Notes: generated by a model from the letters alone, not told the origin. DNA of 64,000 bases from Clostridium sp. OS1-26 (GCF_030915445.1 NZ_CP133264.1:4063208-4127207); one strand, 5' to 3'. Counted from the stretch's first letter, positions 35,844-45,750 are shown. Numbers and translations are program-made.

Positions 35844-36164
35844 ATGCAATGGTTGTTTTTAATTATAGCAGGAGTTTTTGAGGTGGCTTGGGCTATCGGT
35901 TTAAAGTACTCATATGGATTTACAAAACTTGTACCAAGTGTGCTCACCATACTAGGGATGATAGCAAGTTTTTATTTTCTATCATTAGCCATGAAAAACA
36001 TTCCATTAGGAACTGCATATGCAATTTGGACTGGAATAGGTACTGTTGGCACTGGAATTTTAGGAATAATATTATTCAATGAATCTATAAATCCAATTCG
36101 ATTAATTTGTATTGGATTTATATTAATAGGAGCTATAGGATTGAAATTAGTGTCTTCCCATTAA
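35844..36164 (+). CDS. gdx: SMR-family guanidinium exporter (Gdx/SugE type)
   Basis: ATG 35844 is chosen, 9 nt after AGGAG; an upstream in-frame GTG overlaps that site. With this start the central Glu of FEVAWAIGLKYS is E13, matching the Gdx numbering. The 106-residue four-helix transporter carries Gdx marks: WAIGLKYS, IPLGTAYAIWTGIG (dimer and substrate loop) and GTVGTGILGIILF. It functions as an antiparallel dimer exporting guanidinium in exchange for protons. The guanidine-I riboswitch directly upstream makes the assignment very strong. Confidence 0.93.
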   Translation: MQWLFLIIAGVFEVAWAIGLKYSYGFTKLVPSVLTILGMIASFYFLSLAMKNIPLGTAYAIWTGIGTVGTGILGIILFNESINPIRLICIGFILIGAIGLKLVSSH

Positions 36165-36394
36165 TTACCATGGAAAACTTACAAAGAAAGCAGTCAACCC
36201 TTTTGGTAGGAGTAGATGGCTGTGGAGATAATTAAGTGATATTGCTCCAATATTATTAAAATATAAATTAATGGAAGTTGTTATCAACTTCCATTAAAAA
36301 TTTATAAATTCTCAACACTATATTAAAGCATATTTTACAAAACAAAGTAAATCATCACATTTGCAAAGTTTTTTATTCTTGAATAGATATTTAA

Positions 36395-37300
36395 TTATTT
36401 TGACCAATATGTAGGTCTAGTCAGTGAAATCGGTAACCTTGTATTGAAGTCGCCCTTCGCCGTGTTGATCTGGGCTTGGGTAAGAAAAATACTATTTGTG
36501 AGATTTGCACCTCTGAGATCAGCATCTCTCAAATCAGCTCCAATAAGATCAGCTCCACTTAAATCCACTCCTCTAAGGTTAGCAGCAATAAGATATTTTC
36601 CTCTTAAGTCTGCACCTCTTAGATTAGTTTTTCTAAGATCTGCACCAATGAAGTCTAATTTTTTAGAGATAGTCTTTTGATGTTTTGAAGGAGTTTTATC
36701 TTTGCTGCAGGACTTAGATCTCACAAGCTCGCTTGTTTGCGAAAGTAGTGAGTTAACTTTGATTCTATGTGCTACCACATCAAGCGCTACGAGAGAGCTA
36801 GGGCTAAGATGAGTAAGACGTTCTGTCTCGCTGAGCATGGAGCTAATCTCATCTTTGATATTAAGGTCTGATTGTAGTGTAAATGCTTCTGCTAGATACC
36901 ATAACATTTCATGGAGTTGTCTCATAATCAGAAAGACTTCAAACATCTCTTTTGCTGATTCTGGAGCTTGTCGCCAGTTATGTCCACCATAAGTAACTTG
37001 AGCGACCTTTTGTCCTGCTCCAAAGCAATCATAAGCAGTACAACCTTTAAGTCCCTTATTTCTAAGATTTTTGTGAACAGAACAGCGAAAATCCGATTGT
37101 AGGTTTATGCAAGGCTTGCCAGCATCTTTGTCCCTTGGGAAACCTTCAGAAGCTGAGAAGTATAAAGCAACACAGCACAAGCCGAAACACTTTTCACAAT
37201 CAATTCTTAAATTACGGAGATCCATGTTAGGAAAAGATATTGAACCTTTTTGATTATCAGATAATTTTTTATCATCATTATCTTTATGTGTATATGTCAT
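36395..37300 (-). CDS. Pentapeptide-repeat protein with N-terminal Cys cluster
   Basis: A 301-residue protein. N-terminal about 30-105 has a Cys-rich cluster (CEKCFGLCCVAL, then CINLQSDFRCSVH and GCTAYDCFG) resembling the YkgJ-type metal or Fe-S binding motif. A helical region follows (about 110-215). The C-terminal about 218-280 is a run of pentapeptide repeats (ADLRKTNLRGADL pattern), a right-handed beta-helix. Codon use is more GC-rich than its neighbours, hinting at transfer. Similar fusions are found in Bacilli; function is unknown. Start ATG 37300 follows GAGGTGAATAA. Confidence 0.82.
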   Translation of the reverse strand: MTYTHKDNDDKKLSDNQKGSISFPNMDLRNLRIDCEKCFGLCCVALYFSASEGFPRDKDAGKPCINLQSDFRCSVHKNLRNKGLKGCTAYDCFGAGQKVAQVTYGGHNWRQAPESAKEMFEVFLIMRQLHEMLWYLAEAFTLQSDLNIKDEISSMLSETERLTHLSPSSLVALDVVAHRIKVNSLLSQTSELVRSKSCSKDKTPSKHQKTISKKLDFIGADLRKTNLRGADLRGKYLIAANLRGVDLSGADLIGADLRDADLRGANLTNSIFLTQAQINTAKGDFNTRLPISLTRPTYWSK

Positions 37301-37554
37301 ATTTATTCACCTCATATTTGAAAATAAAAAAAAATTCACTTTTAAATTATAGCATAGACACCACATTATTCAACTGCTAAAGAATACTTATATCGTAATT
37401 TAACTAACACAACAGATTAATTCAATTATGTAGCCTCTTTATTTGTATAAAAAAAGATTATATAATTAAGATATTGGTATAAAGTGTAAGTTTGTAGTTA
37501 AGAAAAAGAGGGAAATAAATGAGTTATTAATTAGTGTTAATATAAGGAGGAGTC

Positions 37555-37956
37555 ATGAATAGGGGAGAGAGAATTTTAAAATCTATTTTATTTGTCATAT
37601 TTAATATCATAGATATCTACTTTATATTAATATCCATTGCTATCTGGATTCCTCCAGATTATAGGCCTCAAAGGTATATAATAGAAAACCCAGTATTTAT
37701 AGTACCTTATTTAGTCTTTCTATACATAGGTATAGCATTATCATTGGCTATACTAAAAAAGTATTTTCTCATATCACAAAATAATGTATTAATACCACTT
37801 ACTGCTCCAGCTATATTTTTCATTCCTATTTTTATTATTGATGTTTCTCATCGCATGTCGATGCTGCTAGCTATTTTAGGCGGAAGTATTTTGATTTTAG
37901 GAATAGTAGTAACCACTATTAAAGATTTGATCAGAGTTTACAAATTTAATGATTAA
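37555..37956 (+). CDS. Small integral membrane protein of unknown function
   Basis: A 133-residue protein with four predicted helices (about 10-32, 48-66, 78-96, 101-125). It starts at ATG 37555 directly after AAGGAGGAGTC, a very strong ribosome site. It has loop residues IPPDYRPQRYIIENP. No family was recognised. A promoter-like region lies upstream within the divergent 254-bp gap. Confidence 0.6.
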   Translation: MNRGERILKSILFVIFNIIDIYFILISIAIWIPPDYRPQRYIIENPVFIVPYLVFLYIGIALSLAILKKYFLISQNNVLIPLTAPAIFFIPIFIIDVSHRMSMLLAILGGSILILGIVVTTIKDLIRVYKFND

Positions 37957-38063
37957 TACAATAGTAGAACACAGGCAGGCTATTTATATAAGGGAAGTGT
38001 CTCAATAGTAAGATATGACGAAGAAAGTATTATCAAAGAATTTACAGTAAAGGAAGTGAATAT

Positions 38064-38768
38064 ATGCGAAGATTTTTATTAAGCGGCACTCTTAATACGC
38101 GTGATTTAGGTGGGTATCCTATAGATTGCGGAAGAATAACCGCATATAAGGCATTTCTGCGTAGCGATGTGCCAATTCAAGTATCAGATGATGATATAGA
38201 GCTATTATTATCAAACAATATAACAACAATTGTTGACTTGAGGAGTGATGATGAGACTCAAAGTAAACCTTGTGCTTTGAAAAATCATAAAAATTTTGAA
38301 TACTATCATTGCAAAATATATGGGGATGGATATTTACCTAAAAGTATTGAAGAGGTTCCTATTTCGTACTTTAAGATGGTAGACGAGCAAAAAACTATAC
38401 TTAATACCATGAGAGTATTTGCAAAAGCTAAGGGTGGAGTTCTTTACCATTGCACAGCTGGGAAAGATAGAACAGGAGTAATTTCAGTATTGTTGCTGTT
38501 ATTAGTTGGTGTTTCTAAAACAAATATTTTAGCTGATTATCAGATTTCACGAATATACTTAGATCCTATGCTACAACAGTTCTGTAAAAGCAATAAGAAT
38601 GTTGATATAAATATTATCACTCCTAAAATAGAATATATGGAAAAATTTTTGGACATGTTTCAACAAAAATATAATTCAGTGGAAGAATATTTTTCTAAAA
38701 TTGGTTTAAGTGCTAGTGAAATAATGCGATTAAAAAAGAAATTAATAGACTGTGTAATACAGGCATAA
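38064..38768 (+). CDS. Tyrosine-protein phosphatase (IphP/DSP-like)
   Basis: A 234-residue phosphatase. It begins with the LSGTLNTRDLGGYPIDCGRI pattern common to secreted and cytosolic tyrosine phosphatases of the PTP_3/IphP type. It has TTIVDLRSDDE and the phosphate loop HCTAGKDRTG with catalytic Cys130 and Arg136. It dephosphorylates protein tyrosine or phospholipid-like substrates; no signal peptide was seen. It is the only complete phosphatase of this type here. Confidence 0.9.
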   Translation: MRRFLLSGTLNTRDLGGYPIDCGRITAYKAFLRSDVPIQVSDDDIELLLSNNITTIVDLRSDDETQSKPCALKNHKNFEYYHCKIYGDGYLPKSIEEVPISYFKMVDEQKTILNTMRVFAKAKGGVLYHCTAGKDRTGVISVLLLLLVGVSKTNILADYQISRIYLDPMLQQFCKSNKNVDINIITPKIEYMEKFLDMFQQKYNSVEEYFSKIGLSASEIMRLKKKLIDCVIQA

Positions 38769-38851
38769 TATTTACAATTCAGTACACAACTTTTTCTTAT
38801 GAAGTGTCACAACTGTAAAACAAGTGAAAGTATATTGAGGGGGAATTTATT

Positions 38852-39157
38852 TTGTCAACTATCTTATTTTTTATAATAGCATTTGCAGTTTTTGCATGGG
38901 TTGTTTTAGATAGGTTGAGAGAAGATAAAGAATGGATTTCAATAATGGTCACAAGCGAAAATAATCGTTATAAACTAAATGAAAAATATGCTTATTTAAA
39001 AGCGAATAGAATAAGATGCAGAATAAAAAATATTGGTGAAAGGGGAATAGACCAAGCACTAGAAAGAGGTGTCTTTAACGTCAGAGCTGTGCAAAGAGTG
39101 AGTCTAGATGTGTACTATAAAGACATGGAAAAAGCAAATCAATTATTAAACAAATAG
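38852..39157 (+). CDS. Small membrane-anchored protein
   Basis: TTG 38852 follows TGAGGGGGAA. The 101-residue product has an N-terminal helix (about 3-20) followed by a cytosolic part with NRYKLNEKYAYLKANRIRCRI and VSLDVYYKDMEKANQLL, resembling DUF2007-like signal-transducing domains. Function is unknown. Confidence 0.6.
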   Translation: MSTILFFIIAFAVFAWVVLDRLREDKEWISIMVTSENNRYKLNEKYAYLKANRIRCRIKNIGERGIDQALERGVFNVRAVQRVSLDVYYKDMEKANQLLNK

Positions 39158-39232
39158 AATACCAATGATTTAATGTAAAGCACTAGTAAGGCACATCCCT
39201 ATTATAAGACTACATTATAAAGGTGGATTTAT

Positions 39233-39706
39233 ATGAATATCAAGAAAAAAGGTCCATTTGTGTTACCAATAATTATTATACTGTTAAATTTAATTGAATT
39301 ATTTTTATTTATTTATGTTAACAATGTAATTTACTCAGGAGTAATAAGATATAGCGTATGCTTTGGTAATATTTTTGTACTGATAACTTTTTTTATATCA
39401 AAAACCAATAAGAGGGCTAAGGACATCGCTTACCTCATTATAACTTTATTATTAATAATTATTATTCCAGCTTTACTTTGGTATAATAAACCTACATACA
39501 CATATAATCAAGCAATAGAAAAAATAAAAAGCCAAAAATCTATTATTGTTATACCTACTAATGCTAAATCTCTTCAAGCGATTAATAGCCCCAATATATT
39601 CATTAATGAAATATATTTAATTAGAGTTAAAGAGACTGGTGTAGTAAAAACTTATGGATTTAACCCAATTGATGGTAATTATTATCTTTCTGAAAATATC
39701 AATTAA
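39233..39706 (+). CDS. Small membrane protein with extracytoplasmic domain
   Basis: A 157-residue protein with three hydrophobic segments (about 8-28, 38-54, 64-82) and a soluble tail of about 75 residues (NKPTYTYNQAIEKIKSQKS, then IVIPTNAKSLQ and TYGFNPIDGNYYL). I do not recognise the family. Start ATG 39233 follows AAAGGTGGATTT. Confidence 0.6.
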   Translation: MNIKKKGPFVLPIIIILLNLIELFLFIYVNNVIYSGVIRYSVCFGNIFVLITFFISKTNKRAKDIAYLIITLLLIIIIPALLWYNKPTYTYNQAIEKIKSQKSIIVIPTNAKSLQAINSPNIFINEIYLIRVKETGVVKTYGFNPIDGNYYLSENIN

Positions 39707-39793
39707 TGTAATACTTATTACAAAAGTATAAAAAACAACAATTTTAGTGTTGTATAGTTAAATAAATTTACATTTTAAAAGGAGATAACTTAA

Positions 39794-40492
39794 ATGAATG
39801 AAAAATTAATTGGAATCTTAGCTGGAATGGGCCCAAGATCAACAGCACCATTTGTTGATTTAGTTGTTGATGAATGTCAAATTCAATATGGAGCAAAATA
39901 CGATGATGAGTTTCCAAAAATGATGATATATTCTTTACCTACTCCATTTTATATTGACCGTCCAATAGATCATGAACTTATGAAAAAAACTATAATTGAA
40001 GGATTACAAAAGCTTGAATCAATTGGTGTGAGTTTTATTGCGATGCCATGTAATTCAGCACATATATATTTTAAAGAATTGAAAGAATCAATTAATGTTC
40101 CTTTATTAAATATTGTAGAGGAGACTGTTAAAAAATTGCCTGTAGTTTCACAAAAGGTGACTCTATTTTCAACAAGCTCAACATTTGAATCTACAATTTA
40201 TCAAAAAGGTATAATAAATAGTGGTCATGAATTTATTTTTAAAGATGAATGGCAAGTAAAATTAAATAATCTTATTCAAAACATAAAAATAGATAAAGAA
40301 AATACACAGAACATTGATAGTTGGAATGAACTTATTGAAGATGTAAAAAAGGAGTCTGTTGAAAGTATAGTGATAGCTTGTACTGATTTAAATGTAGTAT
40401 TAGAAAAAGCACAGCCTTCAATTAATATTATTGACTCATCAAAATGTTTGGCTAAATCAGTTGTCGGTAAATATTTAGAATTGGACAAATAG
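39794..40492 (+). CDS. Aspartate/glutamate racemase family protein
   Basis: A 232-residue Asp/Glu racemase. The N-terminal loop is GILAGMGPRSTAPFVDLVV. The two catalytic cysteines are in AMPCNSAH (about C83) and VIACTDLN (about C196). It probably makes D-aspartate (or D-glutamate) for envelope or signalling use. Start ATG 39794 follows AAGGAGATAACTTAA. A separate broken dehydrogenase gene follows. Confidence 0.88.
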   Translation: MNEKLIGILAGMGPRSTAPFVDLVVDECQIQYGAKYDDEFPKMMIYSLPTPFYIDRPIDHELMKKTIIEGLQKLESIGVSFIAMPCNSAHIYFKELKESINVPLLNIVEETVKKLPVVSQKVTLFSTSSTFESTIYQKGIINSGHEFIFKDEWQVKLNNLIQNIKIDKENTQNIDSWNELIEDVKKESVESIVIACTDLNVVLEKAQPSINIIDSSKCLAKSVVGKYLELDK

Positions 40493-40587
40493 AGTCATAG
40501 AGAGGTACCAATATTCCAAAATAGAAAGGAAGTAAGTATTTTAGCGAATTTAATAATTATAATATTATTACCCACTAAAGATTGCTT

Positions 40588-41123
40588 ATGAAACCTAAAG
40601 TATATATAGTAAGAAAAATTTCCAGGGAAATACAAAATTATATCTCAGAATTTATAATTATGAAATGAATGAAAGTGATGAGATATTACCTAGAGAGGAA
40701 ATAATAAAAAAATATAGTTATATAGATGGATTAATAACTGCAGGTACAAAAATAGATAAGGAATTTTTAGACGCAAAGCCTAATTTAAAGGTAGTAAGCA
40801 ACATATCTGTAGGTTATGATAATTTTGTAATTAAGGATATGAAAGAAAGGAGAATTCTTGGCACTAATACTCCAGATGTTTTAAATGATACTGTGGCAGA
40901 TTTAACTTTTGCTCTTATATTAGCTGTAGGTTTAGACGTATTTAAAAATGAGCCTATAGATAAAAATAATCCTCTTCTAAAAATGAATAATGTTATAACT
41001 TTACCTCATATAGGCTCTGGCACCCATGCCACAAGAAATGCTATGAGTATGATAGCTGCAGAAAACATGATTATGGCACTCATCGGTAAGATGCCTAAAA
41101 ATTTAGTTAAGGAGTTAAAGTAG
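40588..41123 (+). pseudogene. D-2-hydroxyacid dehydrogenase, frameshifted and internally deleted
   Basis: ATG 40588 opens MKPKVYIVRKISREIQNYIS. One T missing in the run 40651-40653 shifts the frame to that of 40665-41123. The product then reads NISVGYDNF and DTVADLTFALILA, and jumps directly to GLDVFKNEPIDKN, LPHIGSGTHATRNAM. The nucleotide-binding centre (GxGxxG and the catalytic Arg and Glu region, about 120 residues) is absent in frame. The His of the C-terminal part is present. Family: D-3-phosphoglycerate/glyoxylate reductases. The internal deletion makes it non-functional whatever the cause of the frameshift. Confidence 0.8.
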
Positions 41124-41143
41124 AATCATAAATAATTCTAAAG

Positions 41144-41695
41144 CTAAGCAAAAATATTCACCAAAGCAATTGATATAAACATTAAACCACCTATTAGATC
41201 TGCTTTTTTCTTTAGTATAAGTCCAAGTTTTCTGCCTATAAGGATTCCGGTAAAGGCTGTAATAAAAAAAGTTACTGCTAGTATTACTAGTACTTCGACA
41301 ATGTTAACTTGGAAAAGGCCAAAACTTACTCCGGCAGCAAGTTCATCAAAGCTGACCAGCAGTGCCAGAATAGGGAAAAACTTATTGTTTAACTCTTTAG
41401 ATTCATAATCCTCTTCTTTTCTTTCTTTAATATATTGAAAAATCATTCTTACTCCAATAAATATTAGCAGCCCAATGGCAAATAGACTGCTATATTCTGC
41501 TATATAACCTTTAAATTTTGAGCCTAAAAACCATCCCAAAGCTGCTACAGTTGTTTGCATAACGCAAAAGTACATGCCTATAGAAAAAGCGCTTTTCAAT
41601 TTTTGTCTTTTTGTTAAAATCCCACCAGTAAAAGAAACTGTGAAACCGTCAATTGATAGACCAAGTGCTGCGAGAAATATTACAAAAATACTCAT
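41144..41695 (-). CDS. mntP: MntP-like manganese efflux protein
   Basis: ATG 41695 is chosen, behind GGAGGGG. A GTG at 41710 upstream overlaps the ribosome site. The 183-residue membrane protein has six helices. Helix 1 carries the conserved LSIDGFTVSF and helix 4 the FDELAAGVSFG motif, the acidic pair expected to bind Mn2+. It belongs to the MntP/DUF204 family exporting manganese. No Mn riboswitch was seen upstream. Confidence 0.85.
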   Translation of the reverse strand: MSIFVIFLAALGLSIDGFTVSFTGGILTKRQKLKSAFSIGMYFCVMQTTVAALGWFLGSKFKGYIAEYSSLFAIGLLIFIGVRMIFQYIKERKEEDYESKELNNKFFPILALLVSFDELAAGVSFGLFQVNIVEVLVILAVTFFITAFTGILIGRKLGLILKKKADLIGGLMFISIALVNIFA

Positions 41696-41960
41696 AAATT
41701 TCCCCTCCACTTATTTATTAATCTTGAGTAAATCTTTTATTAAAAAGCTTGTCCTGAAGTTTAGTTTATACTATTGAGAAAGGTTAGAAAATGTTACAAT
41801 ATATGATGAGAAACTTTGAATAACTAAGGAATAAATCAGATTATAAGTAGTAACTTTAAAAAATATATTCTATTAATCATGTAGGTATTTGAATGTATAA
41901 AAAGTAGTATTTATCTATTTTTTTACTAGTTTGAAAATAATATATTTTCAAACTAAGAGT

Positions 41961-42000
41961 TCCACTAAATGTATATTTATGATAGGATATACTATATAGT
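41961..42000 (+). promoter_or_regulatory. Promoter/operator block shared with 18698-18737
   Basis: CCACTAAATGTATATTTATG followed by ATAGGATATACTATATAG matches the block before the gene at 18777. GTATAT-N10-ATATAC is a perfect 6-bp inverted repeat here. Confidence 0.45.
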
Positions 42001-42011
42001 CTTTACAACCT

Positions 42012-42021
42012 GGGGGGGGGG
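42012..42021 (+). other. G10 homopolymer at the ribosome site of the kinase gene
   Basis: Ten consecutive G, in a very AT-rich sequence, lie 8 nt before the TTG start at 42030 and make up the ribosome site. Length change would alter initiation strength or spacing. Confidence 0.6.
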
Positions 42022-42029
42022 ATTCAAAA

Positions 42030-44270
42030 TTGGTGTTAAGAGATATTATCAGTTTTAATTCAACAAACTCTATGAAATCTTTAATAATAAAGTCTTTAAC
42101 AATTTTAACTGTATCCTTTTTAACTGCAATATTTATACATAATACAGTAGTAAAATATCTAAATGTATATTGTACGGTTTTAGAGTTAACCTGTGTATTT
42201 ATAGCTTTATCAATATTCATATCTGTATGGTACCTATATAACCGCAACCCAGTAAGCTATAATGTACTAGGCTTTGGATTTTTGGCAGTTGCTATTTTTG
42301 ATGTTTTACACATACTTTACTATTTAAATCTAGCTCATAATCAACACTTCGACATTTCTTCAAAATTCTGGGTACTTGGTAGAGCTACCGAATCTATAGT
42401 CTTATTTTTGTCCATGGGATTAGTCCGAATAAAGTTAAAAAAATTGATAAGTCTCTTTATTACAATGAGTATAGTTTTAGGCGTATCTTACCTTGTAGTC
42501 GTTTATAATAATTATTTACCTATACTATTAACTAATCACGGAGCTACACCTATAAAGATAATACTGGAGTATGGAATTATATGCATGTACATAATGAATT
42601 TATATTCAATAAAAGATAAGATAGAATATGAAGGCGTAATAACCTATAAGTATATTTTTATGTCGCTGTTTATGAGTATTTCCACTGAATTTTGTTTTAC
42701 CCTATACACCACAGTAGATTCAATTTCATGGACTATTGGGCACATATTGAAAGTCATATCTTACTACTTTCTTTTTAAGGGGATTTTTATCAGTACAATA
42801 CTTTATCCCTATGAACAACTGGAAACGGAACATAAAAATTTAGAGAAAACAACTAAAGAGTTAAAGCATACTAGTGAGACTTTAAAAGATTTATTTGATG
42901 CACTTCCGATAGCGGTAAAGGAATATGATCTCAATGGGAAAGTAAGATATGTTAATAAAAAATTTGAAGAATTATTTGCCTGCAACAGAGATGGGTTATA
43001 TGGGATTACAAATGAAGAGTTTTTAAAAAAGTTTCCAAGTAAACTCCTTGAAAATAGAAAAGATACAAAAAATATAGTCAGAACTTATAAAAACCTAAAG
43101 GGTGACAATATTAAGCTTTCAATAAATTCTAAAAGAGTTAGAAATGGTGTATTGGTATTTTTTAGTGATACAAAGAAAGATCAAGAGCTTGAAAATTTAC
43201 ATATACAAACGGAAACAATACTTAAGTCTATAGACAATTGTATATTAATGTTTGATAAAAGTGGAAAGGTTGTTCTTTGTAATAAAGCCTTAGAGGAAGT
43301 ACTGGAAACAAGTAGAGAAGATATTATTGGTATGAATATAAGTAGATTAAAGAAGTTGATAAAAGTTAATGTTATAGAACCTTCTGACTTGACCTTAAAA
43401 GATAACACAAAAAAGCGGCTTTATCATGTAGCATTATACTCTTTGAAAGGTAATAAAAAAGATATGCTGTTTGATTTAACTGCCATTAGAAATGTTGACG
43501 GAGATATAATTGGAAGCATAAGCATAGGCACCGATATAACGGAGTTTAAAAAAGAGCAGCAAAAACTAATACAGCAGGAAAAACTGGCATTGCTTGGACA
43601 AATGGGTGCAGAGATTGTTCACGAAACTAGAAATTTTCTTACAACAATTAAGGGTAGGAGTAAATTAATAAGTGACGTTACACAAAAACAGGAGGTTAAG
43701 AAACATGCTTTAAAGATAAATGAAGAAGTTGATGAAGTGAACAGAATTATTAGCGAATTCTTATTTCTTTCAAAGCCAAGAGAAACTGAATTGATGGAAG
43801 TTTCTATGATAGATATATTTCAATCTATAAAAAGTATGGTCAAGTCATCTTCACTTGTAAAAGGCATTGATGTTGATTTTCAGTTATCCAAAGAAGAGCG
43901 TTATGTTATGTGTGATGAAGCAGAATTGAAACAGGTTATATTAAATATCTGTAAAAATGCTGTAGATGCAATGACTGATAAAAGCAATGCAAAACTTAAA
44001 GTTGAAACTGGTTTTAAGGAATCAGAAAATGAAATGTCTATAAGAATAACTGATAATGGAGTAGGCATATCAGAAGAAAACTTAAAGAAAATAGGTACTC
44101 CATTTTTTACAACAAAAAGGAGCGGCACTGGTTTAGGACTGAATGTTTGCTATAAAATAATAAAGGAACATAAGGGAAGAATAGAAATAGAAAGTACCCT
44201 CGGAGAAGGAACAACTTTTTCTATTATACTGCCTTGTATAGATGATATAGACGATGAGGAATTGATATAA
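42030..44270 (+). CDS. MASE3-type PAS sensor histidine kinase
   Basis: TTG 42030 follows a run of ten G that acts as ribosome site. The 746-residue kinase has eight or nine N-terminal helices (about 15-260) with the MASE3 pattern (YNVLGFGFLAVAIFDVLHIL, FWVLGRATESIVL). A coiled coil and two PAS domains follow (about 285-385 and 395-505). The HisKA box reads LLGQMGAEIVHETRNFLTTIKG (phospho-His about 534) and HATPase_c has NICKNAVDA, DNGVGI and GTGLGLNV. This architecture is common among clostridial orphan kinases, some of which feed Spo0A. No response regulator is adjacent. Confidence 0.88.
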   Translation: MVLRDIISFNSTNSMKSLIIKSLTILTVSFLTAIFIHNTVVKYLNVYCTVLELTCVFIALSIFISVWYLYNRNPVSYNVLGFGFLAVAIFDVLHILYYLNLAHNQHFDISSKFWVLGRATESIVLFLSMGLVRIKLKKLISLFITMSIVLGVSYLVVVYNNYLPILLTNHGATPIKIILEYGIICMYIMNLYSIKDKIEYEGVITYKYIFMSLFMSISTEFCFTLYTTVDSISWTIGHILKVISYYFLFKGIFISTILYPYEQLETEHKNLEKTTKELKHTSETLKDLFDALPIAVKEYDLNGKVRYVNKKFEELFACNRDGLYGITNEEFLKKFPSKLLENRKDTKNIVRTYKNLKGDNIKLSINSKRVRNGVLVFFSDTKKDQELENLHIQTETILKSIDNCILMFDKSGKVVLCNKALEEVLETSREDIIGMNISRLKKLIKVNVIEPSDLTLKDNTKKRLYHVALYSLKGNKKDMLFDLTAIRNVDGDIIGSISIGTDITEFKKEQQKLIQQEKLALLGQMGAEIVHETRNFLTTIKGRSKLISDVTQKQEVKKHALKINEEVDEVNRIISEFLFLSKPRETELMEVSMIDIFQSIKSMVKSSSLVKGIDVDFQLSKEERYVMCDEAELKQVILNICKNAVDAMTDKSNAKLKVETGFKESENEMSIRITDNGVGISEENLKKIGTPFFTTKRSGTGLGLNVCYKIIKEHKGRIEIESTLGEGTTFSIILPCIDDIDDEELI

Positions 44271-44525
44271 AATTTTTCGAGACTTTTCATTTAATGTGCT
44301 AAAAGAATTAAGATACGTCTTTTGAAATTAATGGATAAACTAAGCTGAGTGTATCATTTTATTAAATAATGAGCATACTAGAGAATAGATGAGCATCATT
44401 ATGGAGCTTTGACGTGAGCATATAGTTAGTTACTTTTCTATATCGATGTTCATGATAAAATAGCACATGTCGCTTGAAGGAGCGGCAATCACAAAACAAA
44501 AATTTGTTCAATACAATTATAATAT

Positions 44526-44601
<76 letters not shown>

Positions 44602-44666
44602 AAATGTATTAGAAGCTTTTGAAGTGTCTACTTGTATGATACTATTTGAAAGCTGTATAAAGATAG

Positions 44667-44698
44667 AAACACTAAGCAAATGCTTGGTGTTTTTTTAT
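44667..44698 (+). terminator. Terminator downstream of tRNA-fMet
   Basis: AAACACTAAGCA pairs with TGCTTGGTGTTT, followed by T7. It shares the AACACTAAG arm with the terminators at 45782 and 45873. Confidence 0.78.
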
Positions 44699-44902
44699 TA
44701 AATGATCAGCCTATAGGGATATCTTTAATGGGTTAATAGTCTTCAGCTATAGGTTTTGATAAGGTTAATGAAGAAAAAATGGATTTCATCAATTTTGATG
44801 GAGAACTTATAAAATATGTACATACAATAAAAGTTGATTTTCTTATTATATTAGTGTTATTGTAGAACGTAGTGGAAAATACTAGAAGGGAGTGCAAGGA
44901 TT

Positions 44903-45750
44903 ATGAATAATATAGGTTTGGTACTTGAAGGGGGAGGTATGAGAGGGCTATATACTTGTGGTGTTCTAGAATATTTTATGGAGAATGATCTGTATTTTAA
45001 TTATATTATAGGGGTTTCAGCTGGAGCCAGTAATGCAGCTTCATATATATCAAAACAAAAAGGAAGAAATATAAAAGTAAACACAGGGTTCCTAAAGAAC
45101 TGGAGATATATGAGTTTTAGAAGTCTCATATTGAAGAAATCATTTTTGGTATGGACTTTATTTTTAAAGATATTCCTGATAAGTATGTTGAGTTTGATTA
45201 TGAAACCTTTCATAATGCATCATGTAAATTTCTAGTAGGTGTAACTGATTGTAAAACCGGAAAACCGTTATATTTTAATAAGAATGATATTAAAAGTGAG
45301 GGATTTGATGTTTTAAGAGCCTCCTGTTCACTACCACTTATGTCACCAATAGTTAATTTGAAGGGATATGAGCTTTTGGATGGTGGTATATCAGATTCTA
45401 TTCCAATTATCAAATCAATTAATGATGGTAATGATAAAAATATTATTATTTTAACTAGGAATAAGAGCTATAGAAAAAGTCCAATGAAATTTGCAAACTT
45501 AATAAAAATGAAATATAAGAAATATCCTCTATTAATAGAAACAATGATAAATAGACATAAGAAATATAATGATACCTTGGATTATATAGAAAGATTAGAA
45601 GAGGAAGGTAAGGTAGTAGTTATAAGAGCTTCTAAAGAAATAAAGGTTGATAGATTGGAAAGAAATCCAGTAAAACTTCAAGAACTATTCCAAAATGGAT
45701 ATGAAGATGCTCAAAATGCCTATAAGAGAATTATGGAGTTTATTCGATGA
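44903..45750 (+). pseudogene. Patatin-like phospholipase, frameshifted
   Basis: ATG 44903 behind GAAGGGAGTGC. The first frame (to 45235) has the oxyanion-hole loop VLEGGGMRGLYTCG and nucleophile elbow GVSAGASNAAS. One extra T in the run 45143-45147 converts SFLVWTLF to SFFGMDFIFKDIPDKY and joins the frame ending at 45750, giving 282 residues. The catalytic Asp lies in LLDGGISDSIP. It resembles YjjU-type patatin hydrolases, Ser-Asp lipid acyl hydrolases of the cytoplasm. It is probably intact in the organism if the frameshift is an error. Confidence 0.85.

Larger units (their letters stand above)
41696..42029. other. Divergent intergenic region between mntP and MASE3 kinase
   Basis: It holds the promoter region of mntP on the minus strand and, on the plus strand, the promoter/operator block at 41961-42000 shared with the FMN reductase gene. 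It ends in the G10 tract in front of the kinase. No gene was seen. Confidence 0.45.

Noticed and set aside
41711..41900. Manganese (yybP-ykoY) riboswitch upstream of mntP
   Set aside because: I looked for its conserved blocks on the minus strand and did not find them.
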